In this document: positions 1-10,813 of the stretch, one piece after another
Layout of the letters: every line of letters begins with the position of its first letter
How positions within the stretch are numbered: the stretch's first letter is position 1
Assembly: GCF_004770105.1 (NCBI RefSeq)
Contig: NZ_RQEY01000005.1
Span: 547,224-611,223 of the forward strand
Source: Leptospira andrefontaineae
GTDB lineage: Bacteria > Spirochaetota > Leptospiria > Leptospirales > Leptospiraceae
Direction of reading: 5' to 3'
DNA: 64,000 bases
Translations under genes and position numbers: made by a program
Notes under the pieces: model-generated
Database searches by the model: none
What the model was told of the DNA's origin: nothing
What the model saw: the letters and a program-made list of their open reading frames with translations, nothing else

Positions 1-2060
1 TCAAACTGTATGAAGGACAGGTGTATTATTTTAACGGGTATACTGTTTCTCATGATATGACTACCGATGGTGATGGTAGACCTATCTTCTTAAACAAAGA
101 AACTAACCCGCCTGAAACCCCTAAGGATAAATTAAAACCTTTGTTCACGATCCCGGAGATCGAAAAGTCCTTAGATTATAGTTCTAAAGATGCGGGAGAA
201 GTTTTCGATGAGACCGTATTCTCTAGAGACAGAGCCACGGTAAATGAACTCTACGGATCGAAAGGTCATATTTTCGCTCAGGTGATCCCAAGAAGAAAGA
301 TCGTTTCCTTGGATTCTGAAAGTTTAGAATATTACGAAAATTGTGCCACCAGAAGAACAGAACTGGAAAAAAAGACCTGCGAAGAAGAATACAAACAATT
401 AAACATCCGTAAATTAAGAGAAATTTATAGAGATAGTCCTGAATTAAGAGGGCGCAAGTTCGTTCACGTGGATTTTACTATCCGCGAGAATAACTTGGCT
501 CAGATCGAAAACGTAATCATTAAAGGGAATAAAAAAACCCAGGACAAAGTGATTCGTAGAGAGTTACTTTTTAAACCTGGGGACTTATTCGATTCTAGTT
601 TAGTGAACCGCTCCAGGGAAAGGATCTTCAACTTAGGTTACTTTAAAGAAGTAAACTTTAACATGAGACCAGGTTCGGATGATACAAAGATGAATCTGGT
701 CATCGAAGTATTAGAGCAACCTACTGGAACAGTTTCCATGGGTGGTGGTTATGGAACCATTACTGGATTTACCATCTTCACAGAGATTGGTGAAAACAAC
801 TTAAACGGAACAGGGCAAAAAGTTTCGGGACGTTTGGAATTCGGACCTTATCGTAGATCCTTCCAGATCTCTTGGACGGAACCTTGGATGTATGATACTC
901 CTTGGTCTCTCTCCCTTTCCATGTTCTACTTCTCTCGAACCATATTCTTAGGTTCTACTTCCACAATTTCTATTTCGGATAGTACAACTGCGCCAACCGT
1001 AGAAAATGCTACCTATGATAACAACGGTTTGGGAGTCACTATGGGTGTGGCTCACAGGCTTGGGACCAACTGGACCCATTTCCATAGGTATACTCCCGCG
1101 TTTTATTCTTATTCCAATCCGACTGCGCTTGTGTCAGATGCGGTTTTGGCTAACGTGAGAAGGGGATGGCAGTTCCGTTCTCAGATCACAAACGGTCTTG
1201 CTTACGATATCCGAGATAACGTATTTGCTCCTACTCGCGGTTATGATCTTCTATTCCAGGTAGATAACGTAGGGCAGTATTTGGGAGGAGCTTCTCACTT
1301 CGACCAATATAGGGTCTTGGCAGAATATTATCATACTTGGTTTGACTTTACATTCGGAGGGTTGATCCGTAACAACGCCCTCCGTAGATGGAGAGTTGTC
1401 CAAGAGTTCAGGACCTCTGATACTTTTATTTTCCAAAGGTCTCCTGCAGGTGGATCTCATAGCCAGGACCCTGTCCAAGACCCTTATATCCGTCCTCAGG
1501 ATTTACTCATCATAGGTGGTTATGAATCCTTAAGAGGTTGGTATTATAACGATCAAAAATACCCCGTAGAATGGAGAGACGGTGCTCAACATCGACTTCT
1601 ATTCGATACGGAGATACGTATTCCTATAGAACCAAGCTTACTCTGGCTTGTAGTTTTCTTGGACGGAGGAGCGCTTTACGAACAAACGAACCGCGCAGTA
1701 GGGACGAAAAAAGATTATTTCGAATCGTACGATAAGAATAAAGCGGATCAGATTGCGGCAAACCCAATCGGTTGGTACATACAAAATAATTTCAATTTGC
1801 AGAATGGACGTAAGGCTGACGTTACTTATGACGAATTGAATAACCCAGGAAGATTGATCTTATCAGCGGATAACGTTGCTATGGATAGAATGAGATATTC
1901 TTGGGGTGTGGGTCTTAGAGTCCAGATCCCAGTTCTTCCTCTGCGTATTTACTTTGCTCAAAAGTTAAAACCTACCGGAAATTTCTGGGCACCATTCGAA
2001 AAATACGAGTCAGACAACGCATTCCAGTTCGTATTCGGTATCGGTGATTACCGATTCTAA
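1..2060 (+). CDS. bamA: BamA / Omp85 outer-membrane assembly protein (5' partial)
   Basis: Core of the machine that folds beta-barrel proteins into the outer membrane. The reading frame is open to the left edge (LYEGQVYYF is read before the first GTG at 21), so the true start lies outside the window. Visible parts are two or more periplasmic POTRA modules (the last with GNKKTQDKVIRRELLFKPGD around residues 170-190 of the visible frame) followed by a barrel of about 430 residues. GGYESLRGW near residue 495 corresponds to the conserved VRGF/Y motif of loop 6, and the protein ends in an aromatic residue (GDYRF), as barrel substrates do. A helicase gene follows after 12 bp, probably in the same transcript. 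Family assignment is secure; only the N-terminal part is missing. Confidence 0.93.
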   Translation, partial: KLYEGQVYYFNGYTVSHDMTTDGDGRPIFLNKETNPPETPKDKLKPLFTIPEIEKSLDYSSKDAGEVFDETVFSRDRATVNELYGSKGHIFAQVIPRRKIVSLDSESLEYYENCATRRTELEKKTCEEEYKQLNIRKLREIYRDSPELRGRKFVHVDFTIRENNLAQIENVIIKGNKKTQDKVIRRELLFKPGDLFDSSLVNRSRERIFNLGYFKEVNFNMRPGSDDTKMNLVIEVLEQPTGTVSMGGGYGTITGFTIFTEIGENNLNGTGQKVSGRLEFGPYRRSFQISWTEPWMYDTPWSLSLSMFYFSRTIFLGSTSTISISDSTTAPTVENATYDNNGLGVTMGVAHRLGTNWTHFHRYTPAFYSYSNPTALVSDAVLANVRRGWQFRSQITNGLAYDIRDNVFAPTRGYDLLFQVDNVGQYLGGASHFDQYRVLAEYYHTWFDFTFGGLIRNNALRRWRVVQEFRTSDTFIFQRSPAGGSHSQDPVQDPYIRPQDLLIIGGYESLRGWYYNDQKYPVEWRDGAQHRLLFDTEIRIPIEPSLLWLVVFLDGGALYEQTNRAVGTKKDYFESYDKNKADQIAANPIGWYIQNNFNLQNGRKADVTYDELNNPGRLILSADNVAMDRMRYSWGVGLRVQIPVLPLRIYFAQKLKPTGNFWAPFEKYESDNAFQFVFGIGDYRF

Positions 2061-2072
2061 GGAGTTTTTGCT

Positions 2073-4274
2073 TTGTCAGTTGATCTAGTACAAGGCTTGA
2101 ATGACCCGCAGAAAGCCGCCGTCGAAAGATTGGAGGGCCCTGTTTTAATTCTAGCAGGAGCCGGTTCCGGAAAAACTAGAGTAATCACTCATAGGATCGC
2201 GAACCTGATTCTGAACAAAAGAACAGATTCGATTTGCGCACTCACTTTTACCAATAAAGCTGCCGCAGAAATGTTGGAAAGGGTCGGAAAACTTGTGCCT
2301 TCCATTCCTTGGAATGTGCAGATTAAAACATTTCACTCACTCTGTTTGTATATTTTGAGAAGGGAAACTTCTTATCTTGGAATGCCTTCTGGATTTACAG
2401 TGTATGATTCTGTTCTACAGGAATCCTTAATCAAACAAGTGATCAAGGATTTACATGAGGACCCTAAACAATATAAACCTTCCTCTTTGACCGGGATCTT
2501 TTCTTCTTGGAAAGATGGGCTTTCCAATTCTGATTTTTATATCCGTAAAGAGAATTTTTCCCATAGATCTCAGATGATCTCAAACATTTACGAAGAGTAT
2601 GAAAAACGTAAGAAAAAAAACCAAGCCTTAGATTTCGGGGACCTGATCCAAAAGACCGTGGAATTATTCAGAGAGAATCCAGGGGTGCTGAAATCCTATC
2701 AAGATAGATGGAATTATATCATGGTAGATGAGTATCAAGATACGAACAAGGCACAATATACATTGGTACGTTTACTATCCGGAGATAGAGGAAATCTCTG
2801 TGTCGTAGGTGACGACGATCAGTCAATCTATTCCTGGAGAGGAGCGGATATTTCGAATATTCTAAATTTCGAAAGTGATTTTCCGAATGCGTATGTAGTA
2901 AAACTTGAGGAAAACTATCGTTCTACTTCCAGGATTATCCGTGCTGCTTCCAAGGTGATCGCAAATAATAGTGGAAGAAAAGAGAAAGAATTATTCACGA
3001 ATAATGAATTAGGAGAACCTATCTCCGTCTCCCAATTCGAGAACGAAACGGAAGAAGCTTACGATATAGTTAAAAAAATCAGAGCGGGATCTGCGAGAGG
3101 GGCGGACTACAAGGATTTTGCGATCTTCTACAGAACAAATGCTCAGTCCAGATATTTTGAAGAAGGACTTAGATCTTCCGGTATACCATACAAAATTTTC
3201 GGCGGTTTCAGGTTCTTTGATAGAGCTGAGATCAAAGACATGATCGCTTATCTGAACGTGGTCGCAAATCCAATGGATTCCAATTCATTATTAAGAATTG
3301 TGAATACACCTCCTCGTGGGATTGGTGAGGCGAGTATAGAAAAGATCCGCAAATTCTCCTTAGACCAAGGGATCTCATTTTTAGAAGCGATTGGGCATCC
3401 TGATCTTCCCTTAAAAAAAGCAAGTTTAGGAAAAGCTAAAGAACTCTATCATCTATTCGAGGATCTGATCGATCGGAAAGAAAAAGGGGAACTACCTTCT
3501 AAGATTGCCTTGGAGATTGTTGGAAGATCCGGCTGGATAGATTATATGGAAAGAGATGCTCATGACGAAGAAGCAGTCTCTAAAGTAGAGAACGTCAGAG
3601 AGTTTGTAAACTCGATCGAAGAATACGAGTCTCGAGAAGATTCTCCGAACTTGGAAGAATATCTGAACCAGATCAGCCTTCTAACCTCGGAAGAGGACTC
3701 TGCCCAACTCACTGACTATGTTCATCTTATGACAGTCCACAATGCAAAAGGATTAGAGTTCCCCACAGTTTTTCTGACAGGTTTGGAAGAAGGGACCTTC
3801 CCCCATTCTATGAGCTTGGAAGAGCCGAACGGTGAGGAAGAAGAAAGAAGACTTTTTTACGTGGCATTGACCCGGGCCAGAGTGAAATTATACCTAAGTT
3901 ATTCCAGGACTTCTCGAAAATTCGGAAAAGTAGAAGACCGGATCCCATCTCATTTCCTTCCTGAAATTCCGTCTGAATGTTTTGGGGAAGAAGGAATTCT
4001 TGCACAAAAGGGAGTCCGCCGACCGGTAGGGCCTCCTACTGCTTCTTCTGGAGCATATAAAATCCCGGAAACTCCAAAGGAAAGGGAGGATTCTTCTAAA
4101 CCATTGGGAGAAGAGGCGGATATTCGAGAAGGAGATAGGGTCAAACATGCCCAATTCGGCCTTGGGCAGGTGATTTCCGTCCAAGGGAGCGGCAAAAACA
4201 GGAAGGTAAAAATAAAGTTTGGGGGCCTGGAGAAGAACTTTTTCCTTGCCTATACCCCCTTAGAGAAATTATAA
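2073..4274 (+). CDS. pcrA: UvrD/PcrA/Rep-type ATP-dependent DNA helicase
   Basis: Superfamily 1A 3'-5' DNA helicase, acting in repair and replication-fork maintenance. All main motifs are visible: Walker A AGAGSGKT at residues 28-35, Walker B DEYQDTN near 218, GDDDQSIYSWRGAD (motif III), LEENYRS (IV), VHNAKGLEFPTVF (V) and RRLFYVALTRA (VI). The last 50 residues (GDRVKHAQFGLGQV onward) resemble the small Tudor-like tail of PcrA. At 733 residues it has the usual length. Start is TTG, chosen because AAGGAG lies at 2059-2064, inside the bamA stop region, so translation is probably coupled to bamA. PcrA versus UvrD versus Rep cannot be settled without a phylogeny. Confidence 0.95.
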   Translation: MSVDLVQGLNDPQKAAVERLEGPVLILAGAGSGKTRVITHRIANLILNKRTDSICALTFTNKAAAEMLERVGKLVPSIPWNVQIKTFHSLCLYILRRETSYLGMPSGFTVYDSVLQESLIKQVIKDLHEDPKQYKPSSLTGIFSSWKDGLSNSDFYIRKENFSHRSQMISNIYEEYEKRKKKNQALDFGDLIQKTVELFRENPGVLKSYQDRWNYIMVDEYQDTNKAQYTLVRLLSGDRGNLCVVGDDDQSIYSWRGADISNILNFESDFPNAYVVKLEENYRSTSRIIRAASKVIANNSGRKEKELFTNNELGEPISVSQFENETEEAYDIVKKIRAGSARGADYKDFAIFYRTNAQSRYFEEGLRSSGIPYKIFGGFRFFDRAEIKDMIAYLNVVANPMDSNSLLRIVNTPPRGIGEASIEKIRKFSLDQGISFLEAIGHPDLPLKKASLGKAKELYHLFEDLIDRKEKGELPSKIALEIVGRSGWIDYMERDAHDEEAVSKVENVREFVNSIEEYESREDSPNLEEYLNQISLLTSEEDSAQLTDYVHLMTVHNAKGLEFPTVFLTGLEEGTFPHSMSLEEPNGEEEERRLFYVALTRARVKLYLSYSRTSRKFGKVEDRIPSHFLPEIPSECFGEEGILAQKGVRRPVGPPTASSGAYKIPETPKEREDSSKPLGEEADIREGDRVKHAQFGLGQVISVQGSGKNRKVKIKFGGLEKNFFLAYTPLEKL

Positions 4275-4334
4275 CAAGGGGGAAAGTTCGCCCCTAAAAA
4301 TACCGATATTATTCACAGGAACATAGGAGAAACA

Positions 4335-4775
4335 ATGAAACGGATCGTAATACTAACCTTGGCTATCTGCCTGGGGACCCCATTGTTTGCTGGAAAAGTC
4401 AGCGGTTTAGTAGAAGAATTTAATAAAGTAGAAGAATTTAATAAGAATCGAAAAGTTTCAGATGCTGCTAAAAAAGCATTACTGGAAAAAAATCTTCTCT
4501 CCGCTTTAAAATACAGCCTTCATCGTAAATACCTTGATTATAAGGAATATACCAAGGATCTAAAAGCGGATTCTATTTCTTATGAACCTCAAAAGGGAAC
4601 TTTTGGAGTATATGTAAAATACAAAACTTATATCGTATTTTATAGTTATCTAATGGATCCTGAAATTTATCTTCAAACTCCTATCAATGAGGTATTTTAT
4701 GTTCGTCCGGACAATTTGGACGAAGAACCTCATAAGGAAGATAAACAACCAGCTCAACCACCGGCAGGAAAATAA
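4335..4775 (+). CDS. Small exported protein of unknown function
   Basis: 146 residues with a clear signal peptide (hydrophobic residues 4-18, probable cleavage after FAG). The mature part is charged and ends in a proline- and glutamine-rich tail (QPAQPPAGK). Residues 26-37 are a perfect tandem duplication, VEEFNKVEEFNK, encoded by a nearly perfect 18-bp repeat at 4410-4445. AGGAGA at 4325-4330 supports the ATG. No family recognised. It lies between a helicase and a CysQ-type phosphatase on the same strand, but the neighbours do not suggest a role. Periplasmic location is inferred from the signal peptide. Confidence 0.75.
   Translation: MKRIVILTLAICLGTPLFAGKVSGLVEEFNKVEEFNKNRKVSDAAKKALLEKNLLSALKYSLHRKYLDYKEYTKDLKADSISYEPQKGTFGVYVKYKTYIVFYSYLMDPEIYLQTPINEVFYVRPDNLDEEPHKEDKQPAQPPAGK
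4410..4445 (+). repeat. 18-bp tandem duplication inside the small exported protein gene
   Basis: The unit gtagaagaatttaataaa at 4410-4427 is repeated at 4428-4445 with one change at the last base. It adds six residues (VEEFNK) in frame immediately after the signal peptide region. This is seen directly; whether copy number varies between strains is unknown. Confidence 0.85.
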
Positions 4776-4784
4776 TCTCTATTC

Positions 4785-5636
4785 ATGCGATTTCCAGAAG
4801 AAGCGGAATTAGTTTCTAAACTTGTTCTGGAGGCCGCAGACCGGATCTTTTCCATCTATGGAACAAATTTTCATGTGATGGAAAAATCCAAGGGTGACCC
4901 TCTCACCGAAGCTGACCTGCAAGCAAATGAGATCATCGCAGGCGGCATCCGCAAAATCCTAAAAGACAAAGTTTATTCTGAAGAAGATTCGGATTTTTCC
5001 CATTCCTCACTACAGGGTGAAAGAGTTTGGATCTTAGATCCAATCGACGGAACCAGGGAATTTGTAGCTAGAAATCCAGAATTTGCAATTAGCCTCGGAC
5101 TTTTGGAAGAAGGTAGACCTGTTTTTGGGATCGTAATGAATCCTGCAACGGGAGAGTTTTTTTGGGGAGCGGAAGGGAAGGGTGCATATTATACAATCTT
5201 AAAGTCTCCCTATATCGAAAATCAGATCGATTGGGAGAATACATTCTATCTTCCAAAATTAGAATCTTCCGAACTTCCTAAAATTTTAGTTTCCGTATCT
5301 GAATCGAAGGCCGGGCTTTTTAAAAAATTTGATTACGGAAATGATTTTGTATTAGAGCCGAAAGGTTCTATCGCTTATAAACTCGCTCTTGTTGCAGTTG
5401 GAAAATATCCATTAACACTTTCTCTCCGGCCCAAAAACGATTGGGACGTAGCGGGAGGGATCGCGATACTTAGAGCTTCTTTAGGTAAAGATCTGGAAAT
5501 TCGTTCCGGTAAGGATTATCCATTCTTAACTTCTAAATTAGGAATAGGTTTACTTGCCGGAGAATCAGGACTAGTGACCCAATTCTGGGAAAAGTTTAAA
5601 ACTTCCCTCCAAGGTTCAGTCAGAGATCGTTGGTAA
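4785..5636 (+). CDS. cysQ: Inositol monophosphatase-family phosphatase, probably CysQ (3'-phosphoadenosine phosphatase)
   Basis: Lithium-sensitive, magnesium-dependent phosphatase fold of 283 residues. Metal-site motifs are present in order: GDPLTEAD near residues 37-44, EEDSD near 66, the signature WILDPIDGTREF near 83-94, and DWDVAGG near 213 from 3' metal site 1. The TREF variant after DPIDGT is typical of CysQ and related 3'(2'),5'-bisphosphate nucleotidases, which remove the 3' phosphate of PAP, a by-product of sulfate assimilation. A true inositol monophosphatase or inositol-polyphosphate phosphatase cannot be excluded from sequence alone. It starts 9 bp after the preceding gene. Confidence 0.82.
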   Translation: MRFPEEAELVSKLVLEAADRIFSIYGTNFHVMEKSKGDPLTEADLQANEIIAGGIRKILKDKVYSEEDSDFSHSSLQGERVWILDPIDGTREFVARNPEFAISLGLLEEGRPVFGIVMNPATGEFFWGAEGKGAYYTILKSPYIENQIDWENTFYLPKLESSELPKILVSVSESKAGLFKKFDYGNDFVLEPKGSIAYKLALVAVGKYPLTLSLRPKNDWDVAGGIAILRASLGKDLEIRSGKDYPFLTSKLGIGLLAGESGLVTQFWEKFKTSLQGSVRDRW

Positions 5637-5664
5637 ATCAATCTTAGAAAAGGTTTTTCTACTT

Positions 5665-6801
5665 TTGTCCAATTCAAATAGAAAAAAATATAAGATAGCA
5701 CTAGATGCAAGGCCTCTATCCACTCCAGTTTCGGGAGTAGGCAGATTGATCGAATCTGTTCTCAAAGGTTTTGAAAAAGATCCCGATTTTGAATTTTATC
5801 TTTTTTCCCACAGGCCAATCCATGAAGGTTATGCTGATCTATTCAAAAATCCGAATATAAAACCAGTAATCGGGCAGGGACTATTCTCTAAAAAGGGAGG
5901 GATTTACTTTGCATTCTATCTCCCTTTCCAATTGAGAAAATATGAGATCGACCTGTTTTGGGGAACTCAACAAGTATTTCCTTTATTCTTATCCAATAGT
6001 ATTCCGGGGGTTTTGACTTATCACGATTTTGTGGCTTATCGTTTTCCGGAAACAATGAGGCCTATTGCAAGATTCCAACAGCTTTTTTATCTAAGAAGAA
6101 GTATCCAAAGAGCTGATTTTATTCTGGCAAACTCCGAATTCACTTCTTCCGAGATCATAAAATACTCTTCCTTTCCGAAGGATAAGATAGATATAATCTA
6201 TCCCGGTTACGATCCTAAAGAAATCGAAAAGATAAAAACTCCTCCTACAAAACGTATCTCAAAGTTACCTAAAAAATTCTTTCTGACTGTTTCTACTTTA
6301 GAACCTCGTAAAAATTTCGGAACACTTCTGAAAGCATACCAAGAAGCTAGAAAAGAGAAATCCGATCTAGTTTGGGTCCATGCCGGGAAAGAGGGTTGGG
6401 AATCTCCCGAGTTTTTAGAAAAATTCAAAAAATCTTCCGAGTCCGGAGAATTAATCTGGTTTGATTTTGTAAATGAAGATGAGCTGAAATATCTATATTC
6501 TCAAGCGAGTCTTTTTGTTTTTCCTTCCATTTATGAAGGATTTGGAATCCCTCTTTTAGAGGCACTTGCTTATTCTTTACCTTGTATCGTTTCCGATCTT
6601 AACGTATTTAGAGAAATTGGAAAAAAATCCTGTGTATACATTTCTCCGGAATCAGTAGAAGAATGGAAAAATGCAATTTTGGATTTTCAAAAGAAGAAAT
6701 ATAAATTTCCAAAAGCTGACTTGAAAAGATTCGAAAGAAAAAAATCGGCTGCGCTTGTTAAAAAAATTTTTAGAGATCTAGTTTCTTCTAAAACTGCCTA
6801 A
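5665..6801 (+). CDS. Family 4 glycosyltransferase
   Basis: 378-residue GT-B fold enzyme transferring sugar from a nucleotide donor, cytoplasmic side of the membrane. The N-terminal half begins with KIALDARPLSTPVSGVGR, the classic acceptor-domain start of GT4 mannosyltransferases, and the C-terminal half has STLEPRKNFGTLLKA near 212 and the donor-site motif FPSIYEGFGIPLLEALA near 285-301 with the E-x7-E pair. Start is TTG with only a weak AAGG upstream. The 3' end overlaps the convergent small ORF by 24 bp. Substrate unknown; LPS, exopolysaccharide or glycolipid synthesis are all possible. Confidence 0.9.
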   Translation: MSNSNRKKYKIALDARPLSTPVSGVGRLIESVLKGFEKDPDFEFYLFSHRPIHEGYADLFKNPNIKPVIGQGLFSKKGGIYFAFYLPFQLRKYEIDLFWGTQQVFPLFLSNSIPGVLTYHDFVAYRFPETMRPIARFQQLFYLRRSIQRADFILANSEFTSSEIIKYSSFPKDKIDIIYPGYDPKEIEKIKTPPTKRISKLPKKFFLTVSTLEPRKNFGTLLKAYQEARKEKSDLVWVHAGKEGWESPEFLEKFKKSSESGELIWFDFVNEDELKYLYSQASLFVFPSIYEGFGIPLLEALAYSLPCIVSDLNVFREIGKKSCVYISPESVEEWKNAILDFQKKKYKFPKADLKRFERKKSAALVKKIFRDLVSSKTA

Positions 6802-7197
6802 GATCTTTTGTAAGAAGGACTTTTTACCTTCTTCTATTGTTCCTGAAAAAATAATATCTGTCGAAGATTTCCAATGAGTATGGATCCGATTTCTGTCCAA
6901 GGCTTGGAAATAAATTTGTTCAGTTGGACTCACATTCCAGACGAATAGATCTTCTTTTCTCGTCCAAGAATTATCCGTCCAGTCGATGCATATCCTTTCT
7001 AAATTTTTGCCGGATCTTAATTGTAGGATAAATCCTTTTTTAGGATCCAAATATGCAGCAAGAATTGGGGGTTTGGAAGATCCTTCCGGGGCTCCGGAAT
7101 CGAAATGGATACCTTCTCCTTGGAACCTTCTTCCTTCCAAATACGATTGGAATTCCGAAAAATGGAAATAGTAATTATAGATCCTGGTTTCTTCCAA
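6778..7197 (-). CDS. Hypothetical protein
   Basis: 139 residues beginning at a TTG (MEETRIYNYYFHF). No signal peptide and no recognised family. The composition is that of a soluble protein, with several Trp residues. It is convergent with and overlaps the glycosyltransferase by 24 bp at the 3' ends. The Shine-Dalgarno is poor (AAGG about 12 bp upstream), so the start and even its reality are uncertain, but the frame is long for a region that would otherwise be empty. Confidence 0.5.
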   Translation of the reverse strand: MEETRIYNYYFHFSEFQSYLEGRRFQGEGIHFDSGAPEGSSKPPILAAYLDPKKGFILQLRSGKNLERICIDWTDNSWTRKEDLFVWNVSPTEQIYFQALDRNRIHTHWKSSTDIIFSGTIEEGKKSFLQKILGSFRRN

Positions 7198-7299
7198 GGC
7201 TGAAAACCTTGTACAAGTTTTTGATCTACACTCTTTAAAGCAAGGTAGAATTAGAAGTAAATGACTTGTAGCTTGGATTCTTATTTGTAAACTGGAAGT

Positions 7300-7806
7300 A
7301 TGGTTTTTAGAAAAGCCTGGCCTGTTTTATTTCTTCTTTTTTCCATTTTATTCATAAACGATTGCAGATCGGACGAGCAACCCTTGCTCTATCAAGTGAC
7401 ACTTCAGGATTGGGAAGGGAATTCCCACAAATTTTCAGAAGACAAAGGCAAGTTGGTGGTCTTGGATTTCTGGGCGAGCTGGTGTGAACCTTGTAAAAAG
7501 GCAGTCCCCGTGGTTGAAAAACTGAGAGAAAAATTGAATGGTTCTCCGGCAGTCGTGTTAGGAGTGAATACGGAAGACGATCTAAGTTTGGAAGAGATCA
7601 GAAAGGCTGCTTCCGAATTCGGAATGTCATATCCAAGCCTTTTGGACCCGAAATGGGAACTTGTAACCCCTCTAAAAATAGAAGGACAGCCGGCGTTATT
7701 CGTATTTAGCAAATCCGGAAAGAAACTTCATTCCCAATATGGAATTTCAGAGAAAGATCTACCAATATTGACCGGAAGACTAAAAAACTGGCTCGAATCT
7801 CCTTAG
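7300..7806 (+). CDS. TlpA/ResA-like thioredoxin-fold lipoprotein
   Basis: Extracytoplasmic thiol-disulfide oxidoreductase of 168 residues. The N-terminus has a hydrophobic stretch ending in FINDC, a plausible relaxed spirochaetal lipobox with the lipid-bearing Cys near residue 23. The thioredoxin active site is WASWCEPCKK (CXXC near residues 62-65), and a cis-proline loop is present at EGQPALF. Such proteins reduce cytochrome c apoproteins or other exported thiols. GGAAG precedes the ATG by a few bases. No cytochrome maturation genes are adjacent, so the substrate is open. Confidence 0.88.
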   Translation: MVFRKAWPVLFLLFSILFINDCRSDEQPLLYQVTLQDWEGNSHKFSEDKGKLVVLDFWASWCEPCKKAVPVVEKLREKLNGSPAVVLGVNTEDDLSLEEIRKAASEFGMSYPSLLDPKWELVTPLKIEGQPALFVFSKSGKKLHSQYGISEKDLPILTGRLKNWLESP

Positions 7807-7973
7807 AATCGGGTTTTATCCATAACGATCGTGTAATAAAAAATCAAACTTAGACTCGTTTTAAAAAAAAGGATTTATCTTTAAGCATTTAGTTTGAATC
7901 TGGAATCAGATTCCCGGTGGGTGCTGCCGGACATCATCCATCTTTCCATATCATTTCAGGAGAATTTCCATTC

Positions 7974-10016
<2,043 letters not shown>

Positions 10017-10060
10017 TTCTCTTAATAAGGGCTTAGTGCCCTCAAAAGAGGAAAGAAGGA

Positions 10061-10088
10061 GCCTCGGTTGCAAACCGGGGCTTTTTTT
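10061..10088 (+). terminator. Rho-independent terminator after the acyl-CoA synthetase
   Basis: Nine-pair stem gcctcggtt (10061-10069) with aaccggggc (10073-10081), one G-T wobble, three-base loop, followed by seven T residues at 10082-10088. Placed 45 bp after the synthetase stop codon. Confidence 0.9.
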
Positions 10089-10129
10089 ACCCTGAGGAGA
10101 ATTTTGTAAGCCGCCGATATGTATCCTGT

Positions 10130-10801
10130 ATGGCGAAAACGACCCTCTCCAAACCTAGTATATTCGAGCCTTATGGTCATTCAGACCTTTATGCTTTGGA
10201 CAATCTCTACTTTTCTACGTTAAGAGAAAGGGAAGTCTGGGACTTTTCTAGGGTGAAAGAATTTTCCGCCTTAAATTTAGGATTCATATTCGCTAGAGCG
10301 GAACTTTCATGGAAGAAGTTCCAGTCCGAATTAGAGATCAAAAATCTTAATCCAAGTTTTAAAAAAGGGATCTGTTTGAGTGCAGGTTGGGAAGAGGCAC
10401 CCGGACTTAAGGTTGATTCGTTCGTTCCAAAAGTTTTGGGTACGGAAGAAGTTTTTCAATATTCTAGATTGGAAGATGTCTCGGAAGAAATTCCTTTTAG
10501 GGAATTTTTCTCTCTTGAAGGATTTGTATTTCAAGGAACTTGGAAAGATAAAAATTATCTGATCTTATTTTCAAACATCCATTCGGAAGCCAGGAATCTT
10601 CCTTCTGTGATCAAAAAAATTTCCCATTTTCATTCGGAAAAAAAGTCGGAAGGGAATTTTTTCTTGAGAACTGAAAAACAATCTTATTTAAATTTTCTGA
10701 AACCAAAGGAATCATTGGGTCCTTTATTCTTACAAGAAAAGAAAATAGACCAGGATCCATTTTTGTTTTTGAGCCTGGAATATTCGGATATTATAAAGTA
10801 A
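10130..10801 (+). CDS. Hypothetical protein
   Basis: 223 residues, soluble by composition, no signal peptide, no recognised domain. Rich in Phe, Leu, Glu and Lys. It starts 42 bp after the terminator of the preceding gene and converges on ptsI with a 12-bp gap. The Shine-Dalgarno is weak, so the ATG at 10130 is simply the first in frame. Composition matches the neighbouring real genes, and no competing frame covers the interval. Confidence 0.65.
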   Translation: MAKTTLSKPSIFEPYGHSDLYALDNLYFSTLREREVWDFSRVKEFSALNLGFIFARAELSWKKFQSELEIKNLNPSFKKGICLSAGWEEAPGLKVDSFVPKVLGTEEVFQYSRLEDVSEEIPFREFFSLEGFVFQGTWKDKNYLILFSNIHSEARNLPSVIKKISHFHSEKKSEGNFFLRTEKQSYLNFLKPKESLGPLFLQEKKIDQDPFLFLSLEYSDIIK

Positions 10802-10813
10802 GTTAGTTACACT

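Noticed and set aside
4266..4300. Hairpin with aggggg and ccccta after the helicase gene as terminator
   Set aside because: Stem is only five pairs and is followed by A residues, not a T-run.
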